From G965233625 sp965233625 (GTDB lineage: Bacteria; Planctomycetota; Planctomycetia; Pirellulales; Pirellulaceae), in assembly GCA_965233625.1 (NCBI GenBank), contig OZ247499.1, positions 3,844,001 through 3,908,000 on the forward strand: DNA of 64,000 nt, written 5' to 3'. Below, piece by piece: positions 8,892 to 16,865 of this stretch (its first letter is position 1; the number at the start of each line of letters is the position of its first letter). A model generated the notes under the pieces. That model was not told where the DNA came from and did no database searches. It saw only the letters and a program-made list of their open reading frames with translations. Position numbers and translations under genes: made by a program.

Positions 8892-9869
8892 GTGACACCC
8901 CAGAAGGTGAGACGCCTCGTGCACATCTACGACTACCGGCCTGACCACTACACCACGGAAGTCATCCTCACCGAAGCCACCGCCCGCAAGCAGTTGATGG
9001 CCAATCCGGTGGATGCCGATGTGAACTATTTCGCCGCGCCGTGGAGCGTGATGCTCAACGCCAGCCGGAAGAAAGATCCGAAGGTGCGCGGCATGCAACT
9101 CGATGGCGGATTTACCATCTGCCAGCATGTGCACTTCCACCGCATCATCCCCGAATGCATACGTATCGGGCTGGATACGCTGTTCACTCCCCACGCCGAA
9201 CCTAGCGCGCCGGCCGTTGACGCGGGCTGGGCGAAACGGCTGGCCGGCGTTCCATTCTTTAAGAAATGGTCACGCGAGAAGCTGCAAGCCATTCAGCAGT
9301 TCAAGATCCTGCCCTTCCCCCATCTGGCTGTGAATGGCGCATCGCCGGCTGAGAACAAAGATCTATGGTGGTCGTTCGCAGGCTTCAATACGCACGCCAC
9401 GCGCGAGGTAATCTTTGATCTGCCGCCGCGTGATGATGTGGTGAATATCCGCCGCGAAACCTGGCACTTCAACGTGAGTGAGCAGGAGCAGGAAGCCAAC
9501 CGGCAGGAGTATCGCGAGCTGCTTTCACGTTCGCGGTTTTCGCTCTGCCCACGCGGCGTTGGTCCCAGCACGGTGCGGTTCTGGGAGTCGCTTGAAGCGG
9601 GCGCCATCCCCGTGCTGATTGCAGATGACATGCGGCTGCCCTGCGGCTTCGATTGGGACCGCTGCGTGGTGCGTATTCCGGAATGTGAAACGGCCCGCCT
9701 GAACGAGATCGTAGGCAGCATCAGCACCGCCGTTGAACAGCAGATGCGCAGTGCATGCTACGAAGCGTATCGTAGTTTCTCCGGCGAAAACTTCGCCAGT
9801 TGCGTTCACACCCACTACAAGAACGCCGCGACATCAGGTGATTTCCTAGTTTCAAAACGCGCTGCCTAA
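8892..9869 (+). CDS. Exostosin (GT47)-type glycosyltransferase
   Basis: A 325-residue protein. Its C-terminal third carries FSLCPRGVGPSTVRFWES followed by LEAGAIPVLIADDMRLP, the diagnostic donor-binding signature of exostosin/GT47 glycosyltransferases. The N-terminal part is less conserved and has no membrane segment. The start is uncertain: GTG at 8892 is the first available codon and no good Shine-Dalgarno is visible; the upstream DNA is the palindromic repeat element, which may have replaced the native leader. It closes the + strand glycan cluster and probably adds a sugar to the surface glycan. Retention of Cys, Arg and Ser/Glu in the signature suggests an active enzyme. Confidence 0.78.
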   Translation: MTPQKVRRLVHIYDYRPDHYTTEVILTEATARKQLMANPVDADVNYFAAPWSVMLNASRKKDPKVRGMQLDGGFTICQHVHFHRIIPECIRIGLDTLFTPHAEPSAPAVDAGWAKRLAGVPFFKKWSREKLQAIQQFKILPFPHLAVNGASPAENKDLWWSFAGFNTHATREVIFDLPPRDDVVNIRRETWHFNVSEQEQEANRQEYRELLSRSRFSLCPRGVGPSTVRFWESLEAGAIPVLIADDMRLPCGFDWDRCVVRIPECETARLNEIVGSISTAVEQQMRSACYEAYRSFSGENFASCVHTHYKNAATSGDFLVSKRAA

Positions 9870-9898
9870 GCGTTGATTTAGCGGCGAATAGTAGCCCC

Positions 9899-9943
9899 CA
9901 GGGTGCTTGAGTTTTTTTATGAAAATTCAGCATGCAACCCTGG
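9899..9943. other. Imperfect inverted repeat at the end of the glycan cluster
   Basis: CCAGGGT at 9899 pairs with ACCCTGG at 9937-9943, with partial pairing continuing inward across an A/T-rich loop containing seven T residues. It lies 29 bases after the exostosin stop codon and may terminate the long glycan operon, although it is not a canonical intrinsic terminator. Confidence 0.3.
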
Positions 9944-10034
9944 TCAACATGTCGCACCTGACAATAACACCGGGTAGTTGAGGCAAGCGATGTCGCTCCT
10001 CAAACCTCCCACAAATTTCGTCAGGAGATCACAC

Positions 10035-10520
10035 ATGTTGAAGTACGCCGCAACCGCAATGGCAGTTGTCTGCCTCCTCGCCACCACCGCTCAGGCAGAG
10101 AAGAAAGCCGCACCGTCTAAGGACATTGTCGACACCGCTGTCGGCGCGGGCGACTTCGGCACCCTGGTTGCCGCAGTGAAGGCCGCCGGCCTTGTTGAAA
10201 CGCTGAAGGGCGACGGTCCTTTCACTGTATTCGCACCGACCGACGCCGCCTTCAAGAAACTTGGCAGCACCGTTCAGGATCTGCTGAAGCCAGAAAATAA
10301 AGAGAAGCTCACCGCCATTCTGACCTACCACGTGGTCGCCGGCCGCGTACCAGCCAAGAAGGTTGTGAAGCTAAGCGAAGCCAAAACCGTGCAGGGCAGC
10401 AGCGTCTCGATCAAGGTCGTAGATGGTACCGTGATGGTTGACGAAGCGAAGGTCGTCAAAGCCGACATCCGTTGCAGCAACGGCATCATCCATGTGATTG
10501 ACACTGTCATCACTCCGTAG
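10035..10520 (+). CDS. Secreted fasciclin (FAS1) domain protein
   Basis: A 161-residue exported protein. Residues 1-22 form a signal peptide (short basic start, hydrophobic core, TTAQA cleavage region). The rest is one FAS1 domain with both conserved boxes: FTVFAPTDAAF (H1) and a H2-like box, plus LTYHVVAGR between them. It ends in VIDTVITP, usual for single-domain bacterial members, which mediate adhesion or extracellular matrix contact. The ATG at 10035 is preferred over an upstream GTG at 9978 because AGGAG lies 8 bases before it and a signal peptide begins exactly there. A strong terminator follows, so it is probably a single-gene transcript. Confidence 0.9.
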   Translation: MLKYAATAMAVVCLLATTAQAEKKAAPSKDIVDTAVGAGDFGTLVAAVKAAGLVETLKGDGPFTVFAPTDAAFKKLGSTVQDLLKPENKEKLTAILTYHVVAGRVPAKKVVKLSEAKTVQGSSVSIKVVDGTVMVDEAKVVKADIRCSNGIIHVIDTVITP

Positions 10521-10547
10521 TCGATGCCATAACACGCAAGACGAACG

Positions 10548-10585
10548 ATAGCCGCGGTAATCAAAACCCGCGGCTATTTTTATTT
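10548..10585 (+). terminator. Rho-independent terminator of the fasciclin gene
   Basis: A perfect 10-base stem (ATAGCCGCGG at 10548-10557 with CCGCGGCTAT at 10568-10577) and a 10-base loop, followed by a T-rich tail. It lies 28 bases after the fasciclin stop. Confidence 0.85.
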
Positions 10586-10646
10586 CACCAAAGGGGAAGT
10601 CTGCTTCACCAAGGGGAAAGTGTACTTTACCAAAGGGGAAGTTTGT
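10584..10646. repeat. Three tandem copies of a 21-base repeat
   Basis: Units at 10584-10604, 10605-10625 and 10626-10646 share the core ACCAAAGGGGAAG, with an indel in the middle unit. The array starts in the T tail of the fasciclin terminator and ends inside the 3' end of the oppositely oriented sialidase-like gene, whose TAA stop (10627-10629) lies in the third unit. Confidence 0.8.
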
Positions 10647-11883
10647 TCGGCCTGGACCAGCGGATGCGGGCCAGCAGGACATCGCCCCGGTAACCACGAC
10701 GTGGCATCCATTCTCCCACCGTGACCCAGGATTCGTGCGGACTGACATTGGTCACGTCGAAGTTGCCCATCAACGCCACATGATCTGGCTGCTTGACGCC
10801 ATCGCCGACCAGCGGAAGCACCACACGTTCTGAAGACTTAACCAGGCACTTCTTTTCAGTGTCAACTCTTGACACCCACAGCGGCGACCGCCAGCGGATA
10901 ACATTTGCGTTGGACTTGTCTTTGCGGGTGTAAACCAGGAAGAGGCCGTCGCTATGCGTTAGCCAGTGCTGCTGGGTGGTGGACATCGAAACCGGGCTGC
11001 CATCGTCCCAGGTCCAGGGCTTCTTCTCGTCCCAGTTCAAGCCGTCGTCACTTGCGCTGACATACCCGCGGCCATCTTCAGCCCGCATCGTCATCCAGAA
11101 TTTCCCTCCCGACTTCGTCACACTTGGTTCAAGCAAGCCGCGGCCTTTAGGGTTGTGCAGCGGCGGCCCGGTCTGGCGGACTTTCAAAACGCTACCGTCA
11201 AACGTCGCCCGTACGCCTGCTACCATGCGGTTGTTCGCCTGCGGGCCGAACGTGAAAGACATCTGCACTTCACCGCCGGGCAGCACAACCCGCTGACCGC
11301 AGTTGTTGGTGTAAATGTGGCTGCCGCGTGGATCATCCCATTCTAAAATCTTCCTTGATGACCACGCACCGTGCTGGTCACGAGTGACATAAACCGGGTA
11401 CCGCGGCAACTGCTCATTGCGGGCAAAGTATTTACCCTTGTAGAAGACAACGTGCCCCAGCGCCAGCACCGACCGGCTTTGCGGATGATACTGCGGCGTG
11501 ACATCGCAGACTGCCGCTTTCAGATCGTCGTCGCGTCCTTCAACAGGCTGCCGTCCGAGCGCGGGAATGGGCGAAGGCTTACTCCACGTCTTCCCCAGAT
11601 CCTTCGATAACGTCCAGTGCACCTGGCCGAAATAGTCGCTGCCAGCAATTTCCTGCATGGTCATCAGCACAACGGGCTTGCCGTCCTTGTCCGGCGCCAT
11701 ACACGCCCTGGGATGAAACCAGGTGCGGGATTTGCCGTCCCGGTTTTTCCACAACGTCTCTTTGGTAATCGAAGCAATCAGGGGCTGCGGTTCATCCGCC
11801 AGAACCGCTTGCCGGCTCACCTCAGGCACGGCGGTCGTCAGCAGCAGGATAAAACAAAGCCCAAGCGTGATTCGAAGATTCAT
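10627..11883 (-). CDS. Secreted sialidase/BNR-repeat-like protein
   Basis: A 418-residue exported protein with a signal peptide (LRITLGLCFILLLTTAV, then a polar region). It contains Asp-box motifs of the sialidase fold: SKDLGKTW at about residue 85 and SASDDGLNW near residue 280. HPRACMAPDKDGKP near the N-terminus and several WxxxD stretches fit a six-bladed propeller. Such planctomycetal proteins are usually annotated as exo-alpha-sialidase or BNR-repeat hydrolases acting on extracellular glycans; the substrate is unproven. The ATG at 11883 is chosen because AAGGA lies 6 bases upstream and the signal peptide starts there. Convergent with the fasciclin gene; its last codons come from the 21-base repeat array. 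Confidence 0.78.
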   Translation of the reverse strand: MNLRITLGLCFILLLTTAVPEVSRQAVLADEPQPLIASITKETLWKNRDGKSRTWFHPRACMAPDKDGKPVVLMTMQEIAGSDYFGQVHWTLSKDLGKTWSKPSPIPALGRQPVEGRDDDLKAAVCDVTPQYHPQSRSVLALGHVVFYKGKYFARNEQLPRYPVYVTRDQHGAWSSRKILEWDDPRGSHIYTNNCGQRVVLPGGEVQMSFTFGPQANNRMVAGVRATFDGSVLKVRQTGPPLHNPKGRGLLEPSVTKSGGKFWMTMRAEDGRGYVSASDDGLNWDEKKPWTWDDGSPVSMSTTQQHWLTHSDGLFLVYTRKDKSNANVIRWRSPLWVSRVDTEKKCLVKSSERVVLPLVGDGVKQPDHVALMGNFDVTNVSPHESWVTVGEWMPRRGYRGDVLLARIRWSRPNKLPLW

Positions 11884-12024
11884 TTTAGTCCTTTGCCATG
11901 CAGAGTCTGCTGAAGCATCGTATTCCGGCGCCGCAGAAGCCGGTTGATGATTTTTTGCACACGTTGTCAATTTACAACCTAAGTTTGACACAGAGGCAGT
12001 GCCGTTAGCATCTGGAGCAGACCT

Positions 12025-13071
12025 TTGTTTCGATATCAGCCTACGCGATTGGGCCTGGCGCAGGAAGAATTGCGGGCAGCGATGCGCTGTGTTGCGATTC
12101 TTATCTGTGTGGTCGCCTTTGGCACGCTGGGCTTCTGGTTTGTCGAAGGTGAAAACGACTGGGATCTCTGGCGGTGCTTGTTTTTCACTTTAATCACCAT
12201 CACCACGGTTGGCTACGGTGACGAAGGTCTGTCACCCAATGGTGAAATATTCGCCGCCGTGCTCCTGATCTTCGGGATCGGTACGGCGACCTATTCGATA
12301 ACCTCGCTGGTGCAGATTGCAGTCAACTATCAGTCGATGTGGAAACGACGCATGCAAGACAAAATAGACCTACTTCAGGGCCACTACATTATCTGCGGAT
12401 TCGGCAGGATCGGGCGGACGATTGCGGCGGAACTTCAGACTGCTGGCAAACCCTTCGTGGTGGTCGACCGCGACGCGGACGTTATCGAACAGGCGATAGA
12501 GCAGGATTATCTCGCGTTGCGGGGGAACTCCACAGAAGAAAGCACGCTGCAACAGGCAGGCATTGCCCGTGCGAAGGGGCTAATCTGCGTGACCAGTTCC
12601 GATGCGGAAAACGTTTTCGTAACGCTCTGCGCCAACGAACTGAACCCGGATGTTTTCATCGCCAGCCGTTCGAGCACCGAAAGCGCCGGCCGGAAGATGG
12701 AGCGGGCCGGTGCGTCCGTCGTTGTTTCACCTTACACCACCGCAGGCAACCGGATTATCGACGCGATCATGCGGCCGAAGCTGAGCAAATTCCTGAGCAA
12801 AACCGATGGCGAATTCAACCTTGGTGAGCTTACCGTCGGCGCCAACGACGGCTTCGACGGTAGAAGCATCAAATCCATCGGTCAGCAATTCCCAGAAATC
12901 GTTTTCGTTGCTCACCGTCGCGACATGAAAGACAAACCAACCCGCCCCGGCGGCGACACCACGTTGCAATCCGGCGACTGGATTGCTGTCGCCGGGCCGC
13001 GTGACGAGCTGGAATCGCTATACTCCGCCGCTCACAACGAAGCAACTACCTACGCAATGTCCCTTGCCTAA
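12025..13071 (+). CDS. Potassium channel with RCK (TrkA-N/TrkA-C) regulatory domains
   Basis: A 348-residue membrane protein. Two transmembrane helices flank a pore loop with the K+ selectivity filter TVGYGD (about residues 61-66). A cytoplasmic RCK domain follows, beginning HYIICGFGRIGRTIA, the nucleotide-binding GxGxxG loop, with an acidic DRDAD strand-2 end. A C-terminal TrkA-C-like segment ends near GDWIAVAGPRDELESL. This is the two-TM MthK/Kch-type layout, giving a K+ channel gated by ligand or nucleotide in the inner membrane. The start is TTG at 12025, with GGAG 9 bases upstream; no ATG lies near the first helix. It is divergent from the sialidase-like gene. Confidence 0.92.
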   Translation: MFRYQPTRLGLAQEELRAAMRCVAILICVVAFGTLGFWFVEGENDWDLWRCLFFTLITITTVGYGDEGLSPNGEIFAAVLLIFGIGTATYSITSLVQIAVNYQSMWKRRMQDKIDLLQGHYIICGFGRIGRTIAAELQTAGKPFVVVDRDADVIEQAIEQDYLALRGNSTEESTLQQAGIARAKGLICVTSSDAENVFVTLCANELNPDVFIASRSSTESAGRKMERAGASVVVSPYTTAGNRIIDAIMRPKLSKFLSKTDGEFNLGELTVGANDGFDGRSIKSIGQQFPEIVFVAHRRDMKDKPTRPGGDTTLQSGDWIAVAGPRDELESLYSAAHNEATTYAMSLA

Positions 13072-13100
13072 AGATGGTTCAAGCCGCGTTTTTCACCATG

Positions 13101-13130
13101 CATCAGGTCGGCGCCTGACGTTGCCTGATG
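13101..13130. repeat. Partial copy of the dispersed palindromic element, inside the 3' end of a gene
   Basis: TCAGGTCGGCGCCTGAC (13103-13119) differs by one base from the right half-site of the full copy at 33279. It is flanked by an outer CATCAGG/CCTGATG pair. The segment supplies the stop codon and last codons of the SpoU methyltransferase gene. Confidence 0.55.
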
Positions 13131-13903
13131 GCTTCGTACGCCAGAATGGCGGCCGTGGTTGAGACGTTCAGACTATCAACAAATCCAAGCATGGGGAGCC
13201 GCACGGCAGTGACATCTTTCTGGCGCCAGACGCTGGATAGTCCCTTGGCTTCGCTCCCCAGAACGAATGCGGCTGCAACGTCGTACCGCTGCGAGGTGTA
13301 AAGCGTTGAGCCTTCGACAATCGCGGCGAAGATCTGCACGCCGGCGTCGTGCAGCCAGGTGCGTGTTTCTTCATCACTGGCTGAACAGACCTGGACGGTG
13401 AAGACGGCGCCTAAGCTGGCGCGAATTGTGTTGGGGTTGTACAGCTCCACACCGCCGCAGGTGACAACAGCTGTCACTCCTGCCGCATCAGCGGTGCGTA
13501 GAATTGCTCCCAGATTGCCCGGTTTTTCGAGGTTCTCTGCGATAAGGATCAGCGGGCTATCGCCAAGCTGGATATCGCTTAACTGCCGCCGGGGCGGTTC
13601 GGCAATTGCCACAACGCCGGTCGCGCGATCGCCAAAAGCAACGTGCGGGAACACCTCTGAGGTCACGGGTGAAAGCTCACATCCTGCGGCTTCAAGCTGC
13701 TGCAGGCCCGTGGTGATTTCTGCGTTTGGCTGATCGCCCAGATGATAAAAGACGTCGAGGATCTTCACCCCAGCGTCCAAGGCGCGCAGTGTTTCGCGGA
13801 TGCCGTCAATCAGAATCCGGCGTTGCTTGTCGCGTTGCCGCCGTAGCCGTAACCGGGCGGCGTTGCGGATCCGCTGGTTACGCGGACTGGTGATCGGCTC
13901 CAA
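13103..13903 (-). CDS. SpoU/TrmH-family RNA 2'-O-methyltransferase
   Basis: A 266-residue SPOUT-fold methyltransferase of the TrmH/RlmB type, transferring a methyl group from SAM to a ribose 2'-OH in tRNA or rRNA. All three family motifs are present: motif 1 NPNTIRASLG region preceded by PGNLGAILRTADAAG, motif 2 FVLGSEAKGLS, and motif 3 VDSLNVSTTAAILAYE, which form the trefoil knot. The N-terminal ~90 residues (RNQRIRNAARLRLRRQRDKQ start) are a basic substrate-binding domain. The target nucleotide cannot be told. The final residues RQAPT are encoded by a palindromic repeat sequence, so the C-terminus may have been altered by insertion. Confidence 0.88.
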   Translation of the reverse strand: MEPITSPRNQRIRNAARLRLRRQRDKQRRILIDGIRETLRALDAGVKILDVFYHLGDQPNAEITTGLQQLEAAGCELSPVTSEVFPHVAFGDRATGVVAIAEPPRRQLSDIQLGDSPLILIAENLEKPGNLGAILRTADAAGVTAVVTCGGVELYNPNTIRASLGAVFTVQVCSASDEETRTWLHDAGVQIFAAIVEGSTLYTSQRYDVAAAFVLGSEAKGLSSVWRQKDVTAVRLPMLGFVDSLNVSTTAAILAYEAIRQRQAPT

Positions 13904-13956
13904 CGGATTTACTCTTCTGCAAGGACACTGGAAAGGAAGGCGGTGTCTACTATCCT

Positions 13957-13991
13957 CAAAAAAAACGCTTCCGGCCAGTACCGGAAGCGTT
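13957..13991 (-). terminator. Rho-independent terminator of the Cys-rich protein gene
   Basis: A perfect 10-base stem (ACGCTTCCGG at 13965-13974, CCGGAAGCGT at 13981-13990) with a 6-base loop. Read leftward it is followed by a run of eight T residues. It lies 45 bases after the stop of the Cys-rich gene. Confidence 0.88.
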
Positions 13992-14036
13992 CTTGCGTGA
14001 CTAGATTTGCTCAGCCGTTAACCGGCCTGCCAGCGA

Positions 14037-14654
14037 CTATTTGCTGGGTACAAGGCGTACAGGTGGGAAGTAACCATTCTGCTGGGCGGCTGGTTGTGGT
14101 GCAGGCGTTGGCAGCTTGTGGCTGCTGTACTGATAGACGGGCGCTGCCGGAGCAGGTGCATCGTACTGCTGCTTCTGAGCCGATTCCTGGATGATCACGT
14201 CGCCTTCGCCGGCGTCGGTGCATCCCAGGTCCGTGCAACCGCCGCCAGCGCAACATCCTTTGTCGGCAGGCGACCAGGTGTATTTGCACTTCGGGCACTC
14301 GTACGATTCTTTCTTCAGCACGCGGACTGTTTTTACGTGTCCACACTTGTTGTGGGCGCAGCTCTTGCCACAGCCAGAATCGCAGCATCCTACGTCGGCG
14401 CAACCACCGTCAGCACAACCGCAGGCTTTAGGCATCGGCTGCCACGGGAAACGTACGGGTGGAATGCAGATCCGCTTGCATTCAACATCCCAGGCCGTTT
14501 TCTTTTCTTTCTCTTTGGTGACTTTCAATTCGCACTTCTCATTGCAGTGCGGGCAATGCAGGCAGCGGAAGTCTCCTGCGAAAACCTGTGTTACCGCGGG
14601 TGCGGCCTGGGCGACAACCGCCACGATCAAAAGGGTGAATAGCCGGTTTTTCAT
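14037..14654 (-). CDS. Cys-rich secreted protein of unknown function
   Basis: A 205-residue protein with a signal peptide (about residues 1-26) and about two dozen cysteines in three clusters: CLHCPHCNEKC near residue 31, a CGCADGGC/GCCDSGC stretch around residues 78-95, and a zinc-ribbon-like CPKC plus CCAGGGC around 120-140. The last 60 residues are Pro/Ala/Gln-rich with many Tyr. It matches no named family I know; similar Cys-rich exported proteins occur in planctomycetes. The clusters could bind metal or form disulfide cross-links in the envelope. It lies 91 bases downstream of the porin gene on the same strand, with a hairpin between, and ends at a strong terminator, so it may be co-expressed with the porin. 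Confidence 0.75.
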   Translation of the reverse strand: MKNRLFTLLIVAVVAQAAPAVTQVFAGDFRCLHCPHCNEKCELKVTKEKEKKTAWDVECKRICIPPVRFPWQPMPKACGCADGGCADVGCCDSGCGKSCAHNKCGHVKTVRVLKKESYECPKCKYTWSPADKGCCAGGGCTDLGCTDAGEGDVIIQESAQKQQYDAPAPAAPVYQYSSHKLPTPAPQPAAQQNGYFPPVRLVPSK

Positions 14655-14678
14655 TTTATATTCCGTTGTTCTGAGAGA

Positions 14679-14704
14679 ACGTCCGGGGAATCGACCCCGG
14701 ACGT
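14679..14704. other. Perfect 10-base-pair hairpin between the porin and the Cys-rich gene
   Basis: ACGTCCGGGG and CCCCGGACGT flank a 6-base loop. There is no clear T run on either side. It may be a leaky terminator or an mRNA-stabilising structure that adjusts the ratio of porin to Cys-rich protein. Confidence 0.55.
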
Positions 14705-14745
14705 GAAATGATGTTTCAAGGCGTTAAGCTGAGAGCCTTCCCGGT

Positions 14746-16431
14746 TTAGAAGTCAACCATCCAGCGTGTGCCGATAGCGTGGAAGTTGCCGCTGCTGAAG
14801 CCGCCGATCGGACCGCGGTTGTCGATCTGACCGTACAGGTAGTTGAACTGCATGCGGGAGTAAGGCGTCCACCACCAGTTCAGGCCAGCCGTGAAGGTTC
14901 CGCCTTCACCGCCCGTTACGGCGCCGTCGGTCAGATCCAGGAACGAGTAGCGGGCAGCAACCTGCCAGGCGCCAAGCCCCCAGCCCGTGCCGCCGCTCAT
15001 GCGGTCAACGACGAAGAAGTTTTCAAAGGGCTTAACGCGACCGATCACGCCTTTGGTGCGTTCAATAGGGCTATGCTCGCCAGTCAGGAAGTAAGAAGCC
15101 TGAAAGTAACCGCCGTGGAAGAATACATCTTCTGCTCCGCCAATCTGCAGCCACGTGGTCTGATACTCGGCGACAAACTGGAAGGCGCCGACGTTCAGCG
15201 CCATTTCACTACCGAGAATTTCGTAGTGCTCGGCGTTGGTGATACGGCCGGTGTCTAACCAGCGGGCGCTGGAACGCAGTTCCGAGCGGGTGCGGAAACG
15301 ACCGTCGTTACTGTTCACGTCGCCAGCGCCGGAACCGCTTGGCTCATCACCATCGGGGCGGGCGTACATACCGGCAACCGCCAGATGCAAATAGCCGCGG
15401 CCGCCAGATGTCTCGTCGTACCATGGTGTAGCAGCAATACGACCGTTCAGGCTTAGCTGCAGCGAGTCGCCGATGAACTGACCGTCGTCCTGCGTACGTT
15501 CGAGGTTGTAGACACCGTAGGTCCAGTTGACCGACTCGTCATCCGAGTGGCCGTACATCGTCAGACCGATACGACGTGCATCTTCGTTGAAGGCTTCGAT
15601 AACGGCGGGACGTTCCAAAAACGTGTTGTAGCGGCTGGAGTTTAAGTGATCCATGCCCAACGGTCGCTTCTGATTACCCAGCAGCAGCACCTGATTGTTT
15701 GGAAGCTGCTTCCACCCGATGTAAAGGTCGCGGTATTCAAAGTCATTCGGATCGGCGAATTCCGTCTGCACCTTGTACGTCATGGTGTCGAGAATATCGC
15801 CCTTCATCCCGATACGGATACGGCGGAAGTTGACGCGATCCTGCGGATCGTTTCCAAAGGTTGCCGCTGTTGGATCTCTGTTTTCAAAGAAGCCGATACC
15901 TGGCGAATCTTTGTGGAAAGTCCACGAGTCCAGGTGAATACGGCCGAAGAACTTCTGCTGCGGCTTCTTCGCTGCGTCAGCTGCCTTTTTCGCGATGCCT
16001 TCCAGATGTTTATCGAGCGCCTTTTCAACCTTATCAACGCGCTCGAATTCTTCGCGCAGGTCTTTCAGGTCGTCTACCTGCTTTTGCAGTTCTTTGACCT
16101 GTGACGCCAGATTGCCGCCGTTGTTCACGACAGACATAGGCGGTTGGCCGCCTGTCATGGGTGGCATGCCGGGAACGGTTGTCGGCGCTCCGGGGGCGAC
16201 CATCGGCTCTGTGACGTCGCTGGGCGAAGCTTCGATATCGGGCTGCGGGTCACCCGGAGCCGTGAACCGCGTGTTGGCGACATACCCGGCCGGAGCGGCA
16301 TTGGCGGGCGCGGTGTAATAGGGCTGCCCGTAGGCGCCACCGTATTGCTGGGCGAACGCTTTCGATGAAAACGTCACGCCCGCCGCCACAGCAAGTATGG
16401 CGGCAGTTGTTTTGAAGTAAGAAAGACGCAT
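14746..16431 (-). CDS. Phosphate-selective porin O/P-like outer-membrane channel
   Basis: A 561-residue exported protein. It has a signal peptide (about residues 1-27, ending KAFA), then a Pro/Gly-rich segment and a coiled coil (about residues 110-155, LASQVKELQKQVDDLKDL). A long beta-barrel begins near residue 160 at FGRIHLDSWTF. Barrel marks include FRRIRIGMKGDI, LLLGNQKRPLGMDHL and FFVVDRMSGG, and the protein ends with RWMVDF, an aromatic C-terminus typical of outer-membrane barrels. This matches the OprO/OprP porin family, often with an N-terminal coiled coil for trimerisation or cell-wall contact. The ion carried is not determined. It heads a leftward unit with the Cys-rich gene. Confidence 0.88.
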   Translation of the reverse strand: MRLSYFKTTAAILAVAAGVTFSSKAFAQQYGGAYGQPYYTAPANAAPAGYVANTRFTAPGDPQPDIEASPSDVTEPMVAPGAPTTVPGMPPMTGGQPPMSVVNNGGNLASQVKELQKQVDDLKDLREEFERVDKVEKALDKHLEGIAKKAADAAKKPQQKFFGRIHLDSWTFHKDSPGIGFFENRDPTAATFGNDPQDRVNFRRIRIGMKGDILDTMTYKVQTEFADPNDFEYRDLYIGWKQLPNNQVLLLGNQKRPLGMDHLNSSRYNTFLERPAVIEAFNEDARRIGLTMYGHSDDESVNWTYGVYNLERTQDDGQFIGDSLQLSLNGRIAATPWYDETSGGRGYLHLAVAGMYARPDGDEPSGSGAGDVNSNDGRFRTRSELRSSARWLDTGRITNAEHYEILGSEMALNVGAFQFVAEYQTTWLQIGGAEDVFFHGGYFQASYFLTGEHSPIERTKGVIGRVKPFENFFVVDRMSGGTGWGLGAWQVAARYSFLDLTDGAVTGGEGGTFTAGLNWWWTPYSRMQFNYLYGQIDNRGPIGGFSSGNFHAIGTRWMVDF

Positions 16432-16865
16432 AAATTTAAATCCGTTTAAATTTGATCGATGAACGCCGCCCGACGTGCCCGCGTTCTAGGGCGGTCCGGC
16501 CGGTTTTGAGACCTAGGTTCTTCGCCATAAGAAGTGCATCCTGCACTTCCGCTGCACGGCGCCAAACCAGTGCTTTGCGACACAACGCAACAATCGACGG
16601 AAGCACCACAAAGCAGAACTCCGCACCAATAACATCGACCTTTACAGCCAGAATCATGGGCACAGATACACGGCGCCGTTGAACGCCACACGCCCGGCAA
16701 AAACGCGCCAGCCCGCGTCATCGCTGCAATCAGCAAAGTCCGTTGTCTGACGCGACGGGGCGCGCGCTTGAGATGAATGTTTCTAGAAACTTAATATAGT
16801 TTCATCTCCGGGCCGCCCCGATGACCCCTGAAACGCCCTGATTTGCCGCGTATAACCCGCAGATG
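16432..16865. promoter_or_regulatory. 434-base intergenic region with a palindromic site (16779-16790)
   Basis: No convincing gene is present between the porin start and the AAA+ stop. It must contain the porin promoter. At 16779-16790 there is a perfect 12-base palindrome (GTTTCTAGAAAC), set in a wider imperfect inverted repeat bounded by GATGAA and TTCATC in an A/T-rich patch; this looks like an operator. It is more than 300 bases from the porin start, so the link is uncertain. Confidence 0.35.

Noticed and set aside
9919..9981. 20-residue frame (MKIQHATLVN start) between the exostosin and fasciclin genes
   Set aside because: No ribosome-binding site and it overlaps an inverted repeat.
16446..16736. 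Open frame on the minus strand between the AAA+ and porin genes
   Set aside because: No ribosome-binding site, unusual composition and it would occupy the porin regulatory region.
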